A stretch of 64,000 nucleotides of DNA from Parvibaculum sp. GTDB taxonomy: Bacteria > Pseudomonadota > Alphaproteobacteria > Parvibaculales > Parvibaculaceae. Below are positions 46,338 through 54,568 of the stretch, in pieces. A program made the translations under genes and the position numbers. The stretch is from positions 372,001-436,000 of the forward strand of contig JAUSMV010000012.1 of NCBI GenBank assembly GCA_030645235.1, given 5' to 3'. The notes under the pieces were generated by a model, which was not told the DNA's origin, did not search any database, and saw only the letters and a program-made list of their open reading frames with translations. How positions within the stretch are numbered: position 1 is the first letter of the stretch; each line of letters begins with the position of its first letter.

Positions 46338-47666
46338 TCAAACAGGCACATGAATGACGGCGCGCAAGCCCCCCATCGGGCTGCGGGCAAGCTGTATGTC
46401 GCCGCCATGGCCGCGGGCAATATCGCGCGCAATGGCAAGGCCGAGGCCTGTTCCGCCTTCGTCGAGATTGCGTGCTTCGTCAAGGCGATAGAAGGGACGG
46501 AACACTTCTTCGAGTTGTTCGTCGGGAATACCCGCCCCGTTGTCATCCACAATAATATCGATGTCGCCTTCGTCGCGTATGGCGGTCACCCAGACTTCGC
46601 CCGCATATTTGCCGGCATTGTCTATGATGTTGGTGAGGCAGCGTTTGAATGCATTGCGTCGTAAGGGCAGTTCAAGCGCGCCGTGTAATTCAAGCGTGAC
46701 CGTGTGACCCTTGCGTTGGCTATCAAACTGGATTTCTTTCAGCAGCTCGCCGAGATCCGTCATTTGCGAGATTTCGCTCGGATCGCCGCGCACAAAGTCG
46801 AGATAGTCGTCGAGCATGCGTTCCATCTCGCGCACGTCGTTGCGCAACTCTTCGATTTCCGGCCCGTCTTTCAGCATGGCGAGTTGCAGCTTAAACCGCG
46901 TCAGCGGTGTGCGCAGGTCGTGGCTCACGCCCGCGAGCATGGCTGTGCGCTGCTCGATCTGCGCGCGGATGCGACTGCGCATTTGCATGAAGGCAATGGC
47001 GGCGCGGCGGACTTCAGACGCGCCTTGCGGTTTGAAATTTTCAACATCGCGCCCCATGCCGAAATCTTCTGCGGCTTCGGCAAGCCGCTCAATCGGGCGG
47101 ATCTGATTGCGCAGGAATAAAAGCGCGACAATGACCAGCACAATGGATGCGGCCACCATCCAGACGATGAAGATATGGGAGTTCGCCGCATAGACATGAC
47201 TGCGCAGCGGCAATGCGCGCATCACGCCGCCATCATAGGCAATGCGGATGTCGACATAATCATCGTAGCGCTCACCGTCGATCCAGAAGGGTTTGGCGAT
47301 GCGCAGGCGGATTTCATCGGCGAGCGAGCGGTCAAGCAGGCCTTCATAACCGGTATTGGTTTCAGGCAGTTTTTCATCCGGTAAAAAAGCAACCGACATT
47401 TCGAGGAATTCGCTTGCCTGCGCCGCGATGCGGTTGGCTGCTGCTTCGCCCGGGTCCTGCTCATATTCAGACAGCAGCATGGCAATGTCGGCGACCGCGC
47501 TGCGCGACAGGGCTTCTGTCACCATCTGCCAGTGACGTTCCATGAAAACGTAAGTCACAAAGGCCTGCAACATGACCATGGGCAGGACAATGATCATCAG
47601 CGAGCGCCAATAAAGGCCCGATGGCAGCATACGCTTGAGAAACTGAAAGGGCCGGAAGGACATCAA
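46338..47666 (-). CDS. EnvZ-like sensor histidine kinase
   Basis: A 442-residue membrane kinase. Helices near 21-41 and 166-185 flank a periplasmic domain, and HAMP follows. HisKA has His249 in AGVSHDLRTPLTRFKLQL. The ATPase domain shows NIIDNAGKYA, DDNGAGIPDEQ and GGTGLGLAIARDIA. It would phosphorylate the OmpR-like regulator encoded 23 bp upstream. The signal is unknown. Confidence 0.93.
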   Translation of the reverse strand: MMSFRPFQFLKRMLPSGLYWRSLMIIVLPMVMLQAFVTYVFMERHWQMVTEALSRSAVADIAMLLSEYEQDPGEAAANRIAAQASEFLEMSVAFLPDEKLPETNTGYEGLLDRSLADEIRLRIAKPFWIDGERYDDYVDIRIAYDGGVMRALPLRSHVYAANSHIFIVWMVAASIVLVIVALLFLRNQIRPIERLAEAAEDFGMGRDVENFKPQGASEVRRAAIAFMQMRSRIRAQIEQRTAMLAGVSHDLRTPLTRFKLQLAMLKDGPEIEELRNDVREMERMLDDYLDFVRGDPSEISQMTDLGELLKEIQFDSQRKGHTVTLELHGALELPLRRNAFKRCLTNIIDNAGKYAGEVWVTAIRDEGDIDIIVDDNGAGIPDEQLEEVFRPFYRLDEARNLDEGGTGLGLAIARDIARGHGGDIQLARSPMGGLRAVIHVPV

Positions 47667-47689
47667 TAACTTTCTTCAGGTGCGGATGA

Positions 47690-48406
47690 TCAGTCCGGTA
47701 TCAGCACATAGCCTTCGCCGCGCACGGTTTGCAGATAAAGCGGGTTGCGCGGGTCGGTTTCGATTTTGCGGCGCAGGCGATTGATTTGCACGTCGATGGA
47801 GCGTTCCGCCGCTTCATCTTCGCAGAGATCAAGCCGCGAGAGAGTCTTGCCCATTTGTGTGGCGAAAATGCGCATGAGTTGTACTTCGCGCGTGGTGAGG
47901 CGCACCACCTCGCCGTTGCGTTTCAATTCGCCGCGCGCCACGTTGAAGCGCGCTTCGCCAAGGCTGATGTCTTCTTCGCGGGCGGCCTGTGCTTTGGACC
48001 GGCGCAAAATAGTGGCGATGCGCAGCAGCAATTCGCGCGGTTCAAAGGGTTTGCCCAGGTAATCGTCCGCACCGCGCTCAAGCCCGGCAATGCGGTCTTC
48101 TGTTTCGGTGCGCGCCGTCAGCATCAGGATCGGCACAGAGCTTTCACGCCGGAGTGAGGCGGTAAGCTCCAGTCCGCTCTCGCCCGGCATCATCACATCA
48201 ACGACAAGAAGGTCGAAGGTGAGGCCTGCCAGACGCGCGCGGGCTTCGGCGGCGTTTTCGGCTGTCGTGATGCGATAGCCGTTTTCGCTGAGGTAGCGTT
48301 TGATGAGTTCGCGGATGCGCCGGTCATCGTCGATCACCAGAATATGCGGTGCGTCCTCATCGGGCCCGATGGTGTTCTGCTCTGTTGCCTCGGCGGGGAC
48401 GCTCAT
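47690..48406 (-). CDS. OmpR family response regulator
   Basis: A 238-residue regulator. The receiver domain (about 20-135) has IDDDRR and the phospho-acceptor Asp70 in LLVVDVMMPGESG, and the C-terminal winged helix (about 145-236) has GEVVRLTTREVQLMRIF and DVQINRLRRKIE. MarR, OmpR and EnvZ-like genes in this order recall petP-petR of Rhodobacter, although petABC is 22 kb away here. Overlaps the MarR stop by 4 nt. Confidence 0.93.
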   Translation of the reverse strand: MSVPAEATEQNTIGPDEDAPHILVIDDDRRIRELIKRYLSENGYRITTAENAAEARARLAGLTFDLLVVDVMMPGESGLELTASLRRESSVPILMLTARTETEDRIAGLERGADDYLGKPFEPRELLLRIATILRRSKAQAAREEDISLGEARFNVARGELKRNGEVVRLTTREVQLMRIFATQMGKTLSRLDLCEDEAAERSIDVQINRLRRKIETDPRNPLYLQTVRGEGYVLIPD

Positions 48407-48939
48407 TTGCTGTCCTTTGTGATCAGGTGCTCAACTTCGGCGCGGTTTTCTTCGTTGAGCAATGCAAACATAACCGTCCGCCATGCATCTTCCGATCCCG
48501 CACCGGCAGCAGAGAGCGCCTTGCGCACGCGTTCGCGCTGCGGGGCGACGAGGCGATGCAGCAGGTCGGCCCCTTCGCGTGTGAGATAGAGGCGGCGCTG
48601 GCGGCGGTCCTTCTCGCCGGTCTTCTGTTCGACAAAGCCACGCTCGATCAATTGGCGCAGCACACGGGCGAGGCTTTGCTTGGTGATGCGCAGAATATCA
48701 AGAAGTTCGGCGACCGTTATGCCGGGGTTGCGACCGACAAAATGCACGACGCGGTGATGGGCGCGGCCGAATTCATAGGCGCTGAGAATCGCATCCGGGT
48801 CGGAAATAAAGTCCCGATAGCCGAAAAACAGCAGCTCAATCGCCTCGGTGAGGCGTGTTTCGGTGTCGGTCTGGGGCATGGGGGAGCGGTCCTTTGAGGC
48901 GGAAACGCCCTGTTTGCCTTGGTTTTTTGTACTGGTCAT
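48403..48939 (-). CDS. MarR family regulator (PetP-like)
   Basis: A 178-residue winged-helix regulator. The reading head NPGITVAELLDILRITKQSLARVLRQLIERGFVEQ and the wing GEKDRRQRRLYLT are typical. It is the first gene of the MarR-OmpR-EnvZ-like operon. A 21-bp dyad lies directly ahead of its start and is a likely autoregulatory site. The ligand is unknown. Confidence 0.9.
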   Translation of the reverse strand: MTSTKNQGKQGVSASKDRSPMPQTDTETRLTEAIELLFFGYRDFISDPDAILSAYEFGRAHHRVVHFVGRNPGITVAELLDILRITKQSLARVLRQLIERGFVEQKTGEKDRRQRRLYLTREGADLLHRLVAPQRERVRKALSAAGAGSEDAWRTVMFALLNEENRAEVEHLITKDSK

Positions 48940-48944
48940 CTATT

Positions 48945-48965
48945 TATGTCAGCCATGTTGACATA
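48945..48965. promoter_or_regulatory. candidate MarR operator
   Basis: Perfect 7-bp inverted repeats TATGTCA and TGACATA are separated by 7 nt, just 5 bp ahead of the MarR start codon. A repressor bound here would block the start of its own operon. Confidence 0.6.
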
Positions 48966-49146
48966 TTTTTCCTGTGGTGCTACAAAATCGCACGCCGCGA
49001 TATGACAATAAACGAAATGTGGCCGGTCGAATCTTCGAAATTCTAATTGTTTTCGTCGGGCTTTGATCGGGGCAAAGTGGCAAATGATGTTGTGGCCGGA
49101 AACGAATCCCTAAAGTGGGACGGTTGGCCGAGCAAGGATCAGAACG

Positions 49147-50043
49147 ATGGCAGACATTCCTTTCGACAAGCGTGACGGATTCATCTGGTTTAACGGTGAG
49201 CTGGTGCCTTGGGCCGATGCGAAGGTGCATGTTCTGACGCATGGTCTGCATTATGCCAGCAGCGTCTTTGAAGGCTGCCGCGCCTATGGCGGCGAGATCT
49301 TCAAACTTCAGGAACATTCCGAACGTCTGATCAATTCGGCCAAGATTCTTGGTTTTGAAATTCCTTATTCGGTTGAAGAGATCAACGAAGCCTGCCGGTC
49401 GGCACTCGCCGCGCAGAAGCTTGTTGATGGTTATGTCCGTCCCGTCGCGTGGCGCGGCAGCGAAATGATGGGCGTCTCGGCGCAGAAGAACCGCATCAAC
49501 TTCGCGGTTGCCGCCTGGGAATGGCCGTCTTATTTCGATATGGAACAACGCAAAAAAGGCATTCGTCTCAATTTTGCGAAATATAAACGTCCCTCGCCGG
49601 AAACAGCCCCGTCGCATGCCAAAGCCGCCGGTCTCTATATGATCTGCACGATCTCCAAACATGCCGCAGAAAACGAAGGCTATGCCGATGCGCTGATGCT
49701 CGACTATCGCGGCTATGTCGCAGAATCGACCGGCGCCAATATTTTCCTCATCAAAGACGGTGTGATCCATACACCGACACCTGATTGCTTCCTCAACGGC
49801 ATCACGCGCCAGACCGTTATCGGTCTTGCGAAGAAGCGTGGCTATGAGATTATCGAACGCCACATCATGCCGGATGAACTCGGCTCCTTCACGGAAGTCT
49901 TCATCACGGGATCGGCTGCTGAAGTCACGCCGGTCGGTGAAATCGGCCCGCATAAATATGTGCCCGCCGAAATCACAGCTAATCTTTATGCTGACTATAT
50001 GGCCGAAGTGCAGCCCAAAGTGAAGGCCCGCGCCACGGCGTAA
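49147..50043 (+). CDS. ilvE: branched-chain amino acid aminotransferase
   Basis: A 298-residue fold-type IV PLP enzyme. VLTHGLHYASSVFEGCRAY (29-47), the PLP Lys159 in SHAKAAGLYM, GYVAESTGANIF and GSAAEVTPVGEIG are present. It transaminates Leu, Ile and Val. It is divergent from the MarR operon and ends at a strong terminator, so it forms a single-gene unit. Confidence 0.93.
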   Translation: MADIPFDKRDGFIWFNGELVPWADAKVHVLTHGLHYASSVFEGCRAYGGEIFKLQEHSERLINSAKILGFEIPYSVEEINEACRSALAAQKLVDGYVRPVAWRGSEMMGVSAQKNRINFAVAAWEWPSYFDMEQRKKGIRLNFAKYKRPSPETAPSHAKAAGLYMICTISKHAAENEGYADALMLDYRGYVAESTGANIFLIKDGVIHTPTPDCFLNGITRQTVIGLAKKRGYEIIERHIMPDELGSFTEVFITGSAAEVTPVGEIGPHKYVPAEITANLYADYMAEVQPKVKARATA

Positions 50044-50062
50044 TCTCTCTCTTATCGCAATA

Positions 50063-50091
50063 AAAGGCGGCTCCGACGAGCCGCCTTTTTG
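50063..50091 (+). terminator. rho-independent terminator of ilvE
   Basis: GGCGGCTC and GAGCCGCC form an 8-bp GC stem with a CGAC loop, with As before and five Ts after, 20 bp past the ilvE stop. Confidence 0.92.
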
Positions 50092-50113
50092 TTTTTAGCC
50101 TACCCCTTGCGGG

Positions 50114-50303
50114 GCGGGGATAAGTGGTTTTCAGGCTCGAAAGCAACATGTGTCATTCGACATTTCTTGCAAGAGATCGAGTGTTTCCATGCAGAGATCG
50201 TGTGTCAGTTCGTCGAGGGTCCGAGTGGAGGGCGCGGACGACAATCCCCAGGCGGGGATAAGCCCGGTTTGTCTGACTTATCCCCGAAAATAAATCTATC
50301 CCC
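50114..50303 (+). repeat. three-copy intergenic repeat, copy C
   Basis: It starts at GCGGGGATAAG, has the 56-nt core at 50162-50217 and ends with GGGGATAAG...CTTATCCCC (9-bp inverted arms, 50244-50285) and a further TATCCCCG. It fills the gap between ilvE and the convergent cupredoxin gene and touches the latter's stop codon. The AATCCCC and GGGCGCG parts after the core are shared with copy A. Confidence 0.8.
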
Positions 50304-50304
50304 G

Positions 50305-50793
50305 TCACTTTACCATCAGCGGGCCGGTCATGCCGAGTTCTGCGTGGCCGGGATAGTTGCAGGCAAATTCAAACGCACCCGCCTTGGTGAAGGTCCAGAT
50401 CAGCTCTTTCGTTTCGCCGGGTTCGGTGGAAACCGAATTTCCTTCCGCGTGTTCCATCTTCATGCCTGCCATTTCCGCCATCATGTCGCGATGGGCGGAT
50501 TGCTCATCGGCGCTGCCCAATGCGAGTTCATGCGGTTGCTCGCCTTTGTTGATGAGGACGAAGCGGATTGTCTCACCCGCTTTCACGTCAATGTTCTTCA
50601 CATCGAAGGCAATCTCGCTTGCTTCGATGGTGATGGTGCGGTTGACGTCTTTTGCAATGCCTTTATGGCCGATGCTCATTTCAGCCTGTGCGCCGTGATG
50701 CTTCATCCCGTCGGCGCTGGCGGTGGAAAGAGATGTTCTGGCAAATGTTGCAATGAGGGCGGCGGAGAGAAATGTGTTGCGTGTTTTCATCAT
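50305..50793 (-). CDS. exported cupredoxin (type 1 copper protein)
   Basis: A 162-residue protein with a signal peptide (to about 28) and a plastocyanin-like domain. His88 (QPHEL), Cys145 (FACNYPGH), His150 and Met155 are the type 1 copper ligands in the expected order. A His/Met-rich insert (about 101-116) may bind more copper. Last gene of the copper operon, probably a periplasmic copper carrier. The MM start at 50793 is chosen; the upstream frame overlaps copB. Confidence 0.9.
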   Translation of the reverse strand: MMKTRNTFLSAALIATFARTSLSTASADGMKHHGAQAEMSIGHKGIAKDVNRTITIEASEIAFDVKNIDVKAGETIRFVLINKGEQPHELALGSADEQSAHRDMMAEMAGMKMEHAEGNSVSTEPGETKELIWTFTKAGAFEFACNYPGHAELGMTGPLMVK

Positions 50794-50815
50794 GATTTCC
50801 TTTGACGAATGAGGA

Positions 50816-51544
50816 TCAGAAAGCAATGCGAAGGCCGACGCGCACGGTCAGATCGTCTGTGTCTTCGCCATTGTTACGTTTGATGCGGGCGGTGTTGCCT
50901 GTTGCGGTCTCGTAAACGAGATCGACATAGGGTGCGAATTTGCGGGTCACTTCGTAACGCAGTTGCGCGCCCGCTTCGATGCCTGAGATACCGGAACCGA
51001 TGCCGAGTTCGGGCACATCGCTCGCATGGACATTGAGTTCGGCATGTGGTTCCAGGATCAGGCGTTGTGTGATGGCGAGATCGATTGATTGTTCAAGCCG
51101 CGCACTCACATCGCCGCGCGTCGAGACAAACGCATGGGCATGGGTCTCGATGAATTGCGGCAACATGCCTTCAACACCGAAGGCAAGCGACGTTGTCGGA
51201 TGCGGGTCAATGTCTTGTTTGATGCCGAGTTGCATGTCCCAAAAGTCAGACATATTGCGGCTCCACAGACCCCAGAGTTCCGACGCTTCGACATGCCCGT
51301 TTTGAATTTCGCCTTCGGTGCGCAGCACGATCTTGTCGGTGTCGCCACCATAGGACCCTTCGGCGTCCCATGTGACGAGGCCGCCCTCATTGTTCTCTGT
51401 GCCGCCCACCTGCACCCGCACGACATGAAAATTCGTTTCGGACATTTCATGCGCGGACATTTCATTTGCAGACATTTCGTTTGCGGTCAGGGGCGTTGCT
51501 ATTGCTATGCTTGCGACGGCGAGACATGAAAATATGGTTTTCAT
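50816..51544 (-). CDS. copB: copper resistance outer-membrane protein CopB
   Basis: A 242-residue protein with a signal peptide (to about 21), then three Met-rich repeats (EMSAN, EMSAH, EMSET) and a beta-barrel: LVTWDAEGSYGG, GLWSRNMSDFWDMQLGIKQDI, GLRIAF at the end with a terminal Phe. It is thought to bind or pass copper at the outer membrane with CopA. The ATG overlaps the copA stop (ATGA). Confidence 0.92.
   Translation of the reverse strand: MKTIFSCLAVASIAIATPLTANEMSANEMSAHEMSETNFHVVRVQVGGTENNEGGLVTWDAEGSYGGDTDKIVLRTEGEIQNGHVEASELWGLWSRNMSDFWDMQLGIKQDIDPHPTTSLAFGVEGMLPQFIETHAHAFVSTRGDVSARLEQSIDLAITQRLILEPHAELNVHASDVPELGIGSGISGIEAGAQLRYEVTRKFAPYVDLVYETATGNTARIKRNNGEDTDDLTVRVGLRIAF
51441..51485 (-). 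repeat. three 15-bp tandem repeats in copB
   Basis: Units that start GACATTTC on the plus strand repeat three times with few changes and encode five residues each, giving the Met-rich segment of CopB. The number of units could vary between strains by slippage. Confidence 0.8.
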
Positions 51545-53190
51545 TTTGTGACCTCCGCACCGAGACGCGCGACGACGACCTTGTTCATCATACCGCTCTG
51601 CATGTGAAAGAGCAGATGACAATGGAAGGCCCATTCGCCCGCTTCGTCGGCTGTCAGCATGACGGAATAGCTCTGCCCCGGTGGTACGCTCACCATATGT
51701 TTGTTGGGCAGGCGTTCGGCGGGCTGGCCGTTCACGAGTTGCACAAACATGCCGTGCAGATGCATCGGATGGGCCATCATCGTGTCATTGATGAAGGTGA
51801 GCTTCACCCGTTCGCCGTATTTCAGTTCAATCGGTGTCGCGTCGGCTTCCTTTTTGCCATTGAGCGTCCAGATATAGCGCTCCATCGTGCCGCCGAGGCG
51901 AACCACGATCTCGCGTTCTTCGGACCGCGTATCTTTTTGCTTCTTCAGCGATTTGAGATCGGCATAGCTGAGAACCTTCGTGCCGGACGGTGCGCCCGAT
52001 GCCCATCCCATCGGCTTTTTATCCTCAACGGCCTCAGGTTTTTTGGTGCCGTGCATTTTGTGCATGTCGTCCATACTCATCTTGCTGTGGTCCATGCCCT
52101 TCATGTCCATGCCGCTCATGTCGTGGTCCATGCCTTCCATGCTGTCCATGCCCATATCGTTCATGGTGAGGAGCGCGCGGGGCCGCAGCGGCGGCACGGG
52201 GCCGCTCATGCCTTCGCGCGGGGCGAGTGTGCCGCGTGCATAGCCTGTGCGGTCGATTGATTGGGCAAAGATCGTATAGGCTTTGTCGCCCTTGGGCATC
52301 ACGATCACATCGTAAGTCTCGCCAATCGCCATGCGGATTTCATCGACGATCACGGGCTGCACGTTTTGTCCGTCTGCCGCGACGACGATGAGTTTGAGAC
52401 CCGGAATAGCGAAATCGAAATAAGTCATGGCGGACGCATTGATGAGGCGCAGACGCACACGCTCGCCGGATTTGTAAAGTCCGGTCCAGTTCGCGCTTTC
52501 CGATTTGCCGTTGACGAGAAATGTATAGCCCGTGACGTCGGCAAGGTCCGTCGGGTCCATGCGCATCTCGCCCCATGCGAGCCGGTCTTTGATTGTCGCA
52601 CCGATCCCTTTGTCCGACATATCTGAAAAGAAATCGCCGGCGGTGCGGCGCGCATAATTGTAATAGCCGCTGTCGCTTTTGAGATTGGCGAGAATGTCGT
52701 CGGAGGTTTCGGTGGTGAAGTCCGACAGGACGACAACATAGTCGCGATCCGATGGCACGGGTTCCTTGTCGGCGGGGTCAATGACGATGGAGCCGTAAAG
52801 CCCTTCCTGTTCCTGTCCGCCGGAATGGGAGTGATACCAATAGGTGCCGCTTTGCCGGATTTTGAATTGATAGGTGAATGTTGTGCCGGGTTTGATGCCG
52901 TGGAAGCCGTTGAACATGGGCACGCCGTCCATATCGGCGGGGAGCAGAAGCCCGTGCCAGTGAAGCGATGTGTCTTCATCGAGCTTGTTGATGACATTGA
53001 TCGTCACGTCCTCGCCCTCTTTGAAACGGAGGGTGGGGCCGGGCAATTGCCCGTTGATCGTCAGGCTTTCGCCTTTGCGTCCGCCGACATCAACGATTTT
53101 TTTGTCGATGGTGAGCGTATATTCGCCCGCTTGAGCCGCCGTGCTGAATGCAAGGCTGGTACATACGATGGCGAGGATGAGCCGCTTCAT
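51541..53190 (-). CDS. copA: multicopper oxidase CopA (copper resistance)
   Basis: A 549-residue periplasmic oxidase with a Sec signal (to about 21). Copper motifs are HWHG, YWYHSHSGGQ, HPMHLHG and HCHLLFHM. A Met/His-rich insert (about 345-385, with many MDM and GMDH units) lies before the last domain, as in CopA/PcoA. It oxidises Cu(I) to Cu(II). The signal lacks the usual twin arginine. It leads the copA-copB-cupredoxin genes after the His-rich protein. Confidence 0.95.
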   Translation of the reverse strand: MKRLILAIVCTSLAFSTAAQAGEYTLTIDKKIVDVGGRKGESLTINGQLPGPTLRFKEGEDVTINVINKLDEDTSLHWHGLLLPADMDGVPMFNGFHGIKPGTTFTYQFKIRQSGTYWYHSHSGGQEQEGLYGSIVIDPADKEPVPSDRDYVVVLSDFTTETSDDILANLKSDSGYYNYARRTAGDFFSDMSDKGIGATIKDRLAWGEMRMDPTDLADVTGYTFLVNGKSESANWTGLYKSGERVRLRLINASAMTYFDFAIPGLKLIVVAADGQNVQPVIVDEIRMAIGETYDVIVMPKGDKAYTIFAQSIDRTGYARGTLAPREGMSGPVPPLRPRALLTMNDMGMDSMEGMDHDMSGMDMKGMDHSKMSMDDMHKMHGTKKPEAVEDKKPMGWASGAPSGTKVLSYADLKSLKKQKDTRSEEREIVVRLGGTMERYIWTLNGKKEADATPIELKYGERVKLTFINDTMMAHPMHLHGMFVQLVNGQPAERLPNKHMVSVPPGQSYSVMLTADEAGEWAFHCHLLFHMQSGMMNKVVVARLGAEVTK

Positions 53191-53248
53191 AAGCGTTCTC
53201 CTTCAGTCGGTGAATTTGAAATGCAGAAATTCTGTCCGGCGCTGTGCG

Positions 53249-53671
53249 CTAGATCAGCATGCGGTCTGTGGCCGCGAAGAGGTCTGCATAATGTCCGGCA
53301 ACAGGCGCGCGCGGCGGCGGCGTGCCTATGGGCGCGGGCGGGAGCTTTGTCTGCGCCGTCAGATGAAAGGGCAGATCGCCATGTGCTTGTGTTGCCGCAA
53401 TAACGGGCTTTGAAAGACTGTCTGTTGGCTGATGCAGGAAGGCCCAACCGGAGAGTGCGCCTGCCTCCTGCTCATGGTGGCAGGAATGTTCGTCACCGGA
53501 TGTCTGTTCGTCCTGTCCATGATTATGGCCGGATTCATTGGCCGCATGGGTCATGTCGGCCACCACCGACATGCCGAGGCAATGGGCTTCGTTCGATAGC
53601 GTGACAAGACCCGCCAGCACAAAGAAAAGTGCCAGCGTTACCCGCATATATGGGAAGGACAATCGTTCCAT
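53249..53671 (-). CDS. His-rich exported protein, first gene of copper operon
   Basis: A 140-residue protein with one hydrophobic segment near 10-27 and a central His/Glu-rich stretch (SGHNHGQDEQ, HSCHHEQE) that could bind copper. The C-terminal part is Pro-rich. It resembles the small DUF2946-like proteins of other cop operons, but the match is loose. The ATG at 53671 lies 7 bp from the promoter -10 box, so a start at the Met of MRVTLALFF (53647) is more likely in the mRNA. Confidence 0.65.
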   Translation of the reverse strand: MERLSFPYMRVTLALFFVLAGLVTLSNEAHCLGMSVVADMTHAANESGHNHGQDEQTSGDEHSCHHEQEAGALSGWAFLHQPTDSLSKPVIAATQAHGDLPFHLTAQTKLPPAPIGTPPPRAPVAGHYADLFAATDRMLI

Positions 53672-53677
53672 CAGCGT

Positions 53678-53708
53678 AGCCTAGACCTTCCCGTGGGTGG
53701 AAGGTCAA
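53678..53708 (-). promoter_or_regulatory. CueR/MerR-type promoter of the copper operon
   Basis: On the minus strand, TTGACC (-35) and TAGGCT (-10) are 19 bp apart, the long spacer needed by MerR-family activators. The spacer region holds the dyad ACCTTCC-N7-GGAAGGT (53685-53705), the CueR consensus. Cu(I)-loaded CueR would turn the operon on. No cueR gene is in the window. Confidence 0.92.
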
Positions 53709-54505
53709 GCACGATCATCAACCTGTTTCGAGTCTCTTTCTATAACTTTGGACAAAGCAACGTCGTGCATTTCCATAAATTTCGGATTGGTGCGAACATC
53801 TGAAGGTCGAAGGAAAATACGATCTTTTTTTGGCGACAAATAAATGGGTCGTGATCTTTCCGATGGTTTGACTCTGGGTGTAATTAACACAATGAGAAAC
53901 CCTTTAATCGTGAGAAACAAAAGTTTTTGTTTTGATGGTTTGTTCGCGTTTGTCCACGTTGTTGGTTGTAAGATGAATTCGGATAAGCTCACACCGTCGA
54001 ATTGCTTCTTGCTGTCGTAAAGATTGGCAATGCTGAAGGACATCTGCTCGAATGGGTTTCCATTTTCAATTATACTCATTCGCATTATTTCGCGTTCTTG
54101 TTGACTAACAATAAGATTTTTGTACAGATCATTTTTAGAAACAGAAGCTCTCCAAAACATCGACGTAATAAATTTTGCCATCATGGTGCTGTTAACTTCG
54201 ACACTGCCGGACACCGCTCCTTTGAGCAGTTTTTCCTGTGTTGATTTCATCCAATGATATGCTGGGGCATCTAGGTCGTTGCCGAGCTTATTTTCGCATT
54301 CTGAACATAAGAGTCGGTCGGCACCACTATCGTTTGATTTTCTTAGGGGACCGGGGGCTGAAGATATGACAATTGCTTGCCCATTGTTTCGTTGGTGTAT
54401 TTCTCTGAAGAACGAATGCGGTATCGCGTGCGAGTTGCACAACGGGCGTAGGTTTTTGCAAAGATGGCAAATGCCGATGACCTCTTTTTTATTGGCATTG
54501 GCCAT
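53705..54505 (-). CDS. zinc-finger (HNH-like) protein of unknown function, low GC
   Basis: A 266-residue protein. CHLC (13-16), SHAIPHSFF (25-33) and LLCSECENKLGN (66-77) give a CxxC...H...CxxC layout like HNH/zinc-finger proteins of the SHxIPK type found near mobile elements. The rest is polar with a hydrophobic strand (LLFLTIKGFLIVLIT). Base composition is clearly more AT-rich than its neighbours, pointing to transfer. Its stop codon lies inside the CueR promoter. Nuclease activity is only a guess. Confidence 0.75.
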   Translation of the reverse strand: MANANKKEVIGICHLCKNLRPLCNSHAIPHSFFREIHQRNNGQAIVISSAPGPLRKSNDSGADRLLCSECENKLGNDLDAPAYHWMKSTQEKLLKGAVSGSVEVNSTMMAKFITSMFWRASVSKNDLYKNLIVSQQEREIMRMSIIENGNPFEQMSFSIANLYDSKKQFDGVSLSEFILQPTTWTNANKPSKQKLLFLTIKGFLIVLITPRVKPSERSRPIYLSPKKDRIFLRPSDVRTNPKFMEMHDVALSKVIERDSKQVDDRA

Positions 54506-54568
54506 CTGAAAGAATCCGATATTTTGTTTGCGCCATTGAAGTTTCTCACGAGAAGTTTCAGGTGATAC

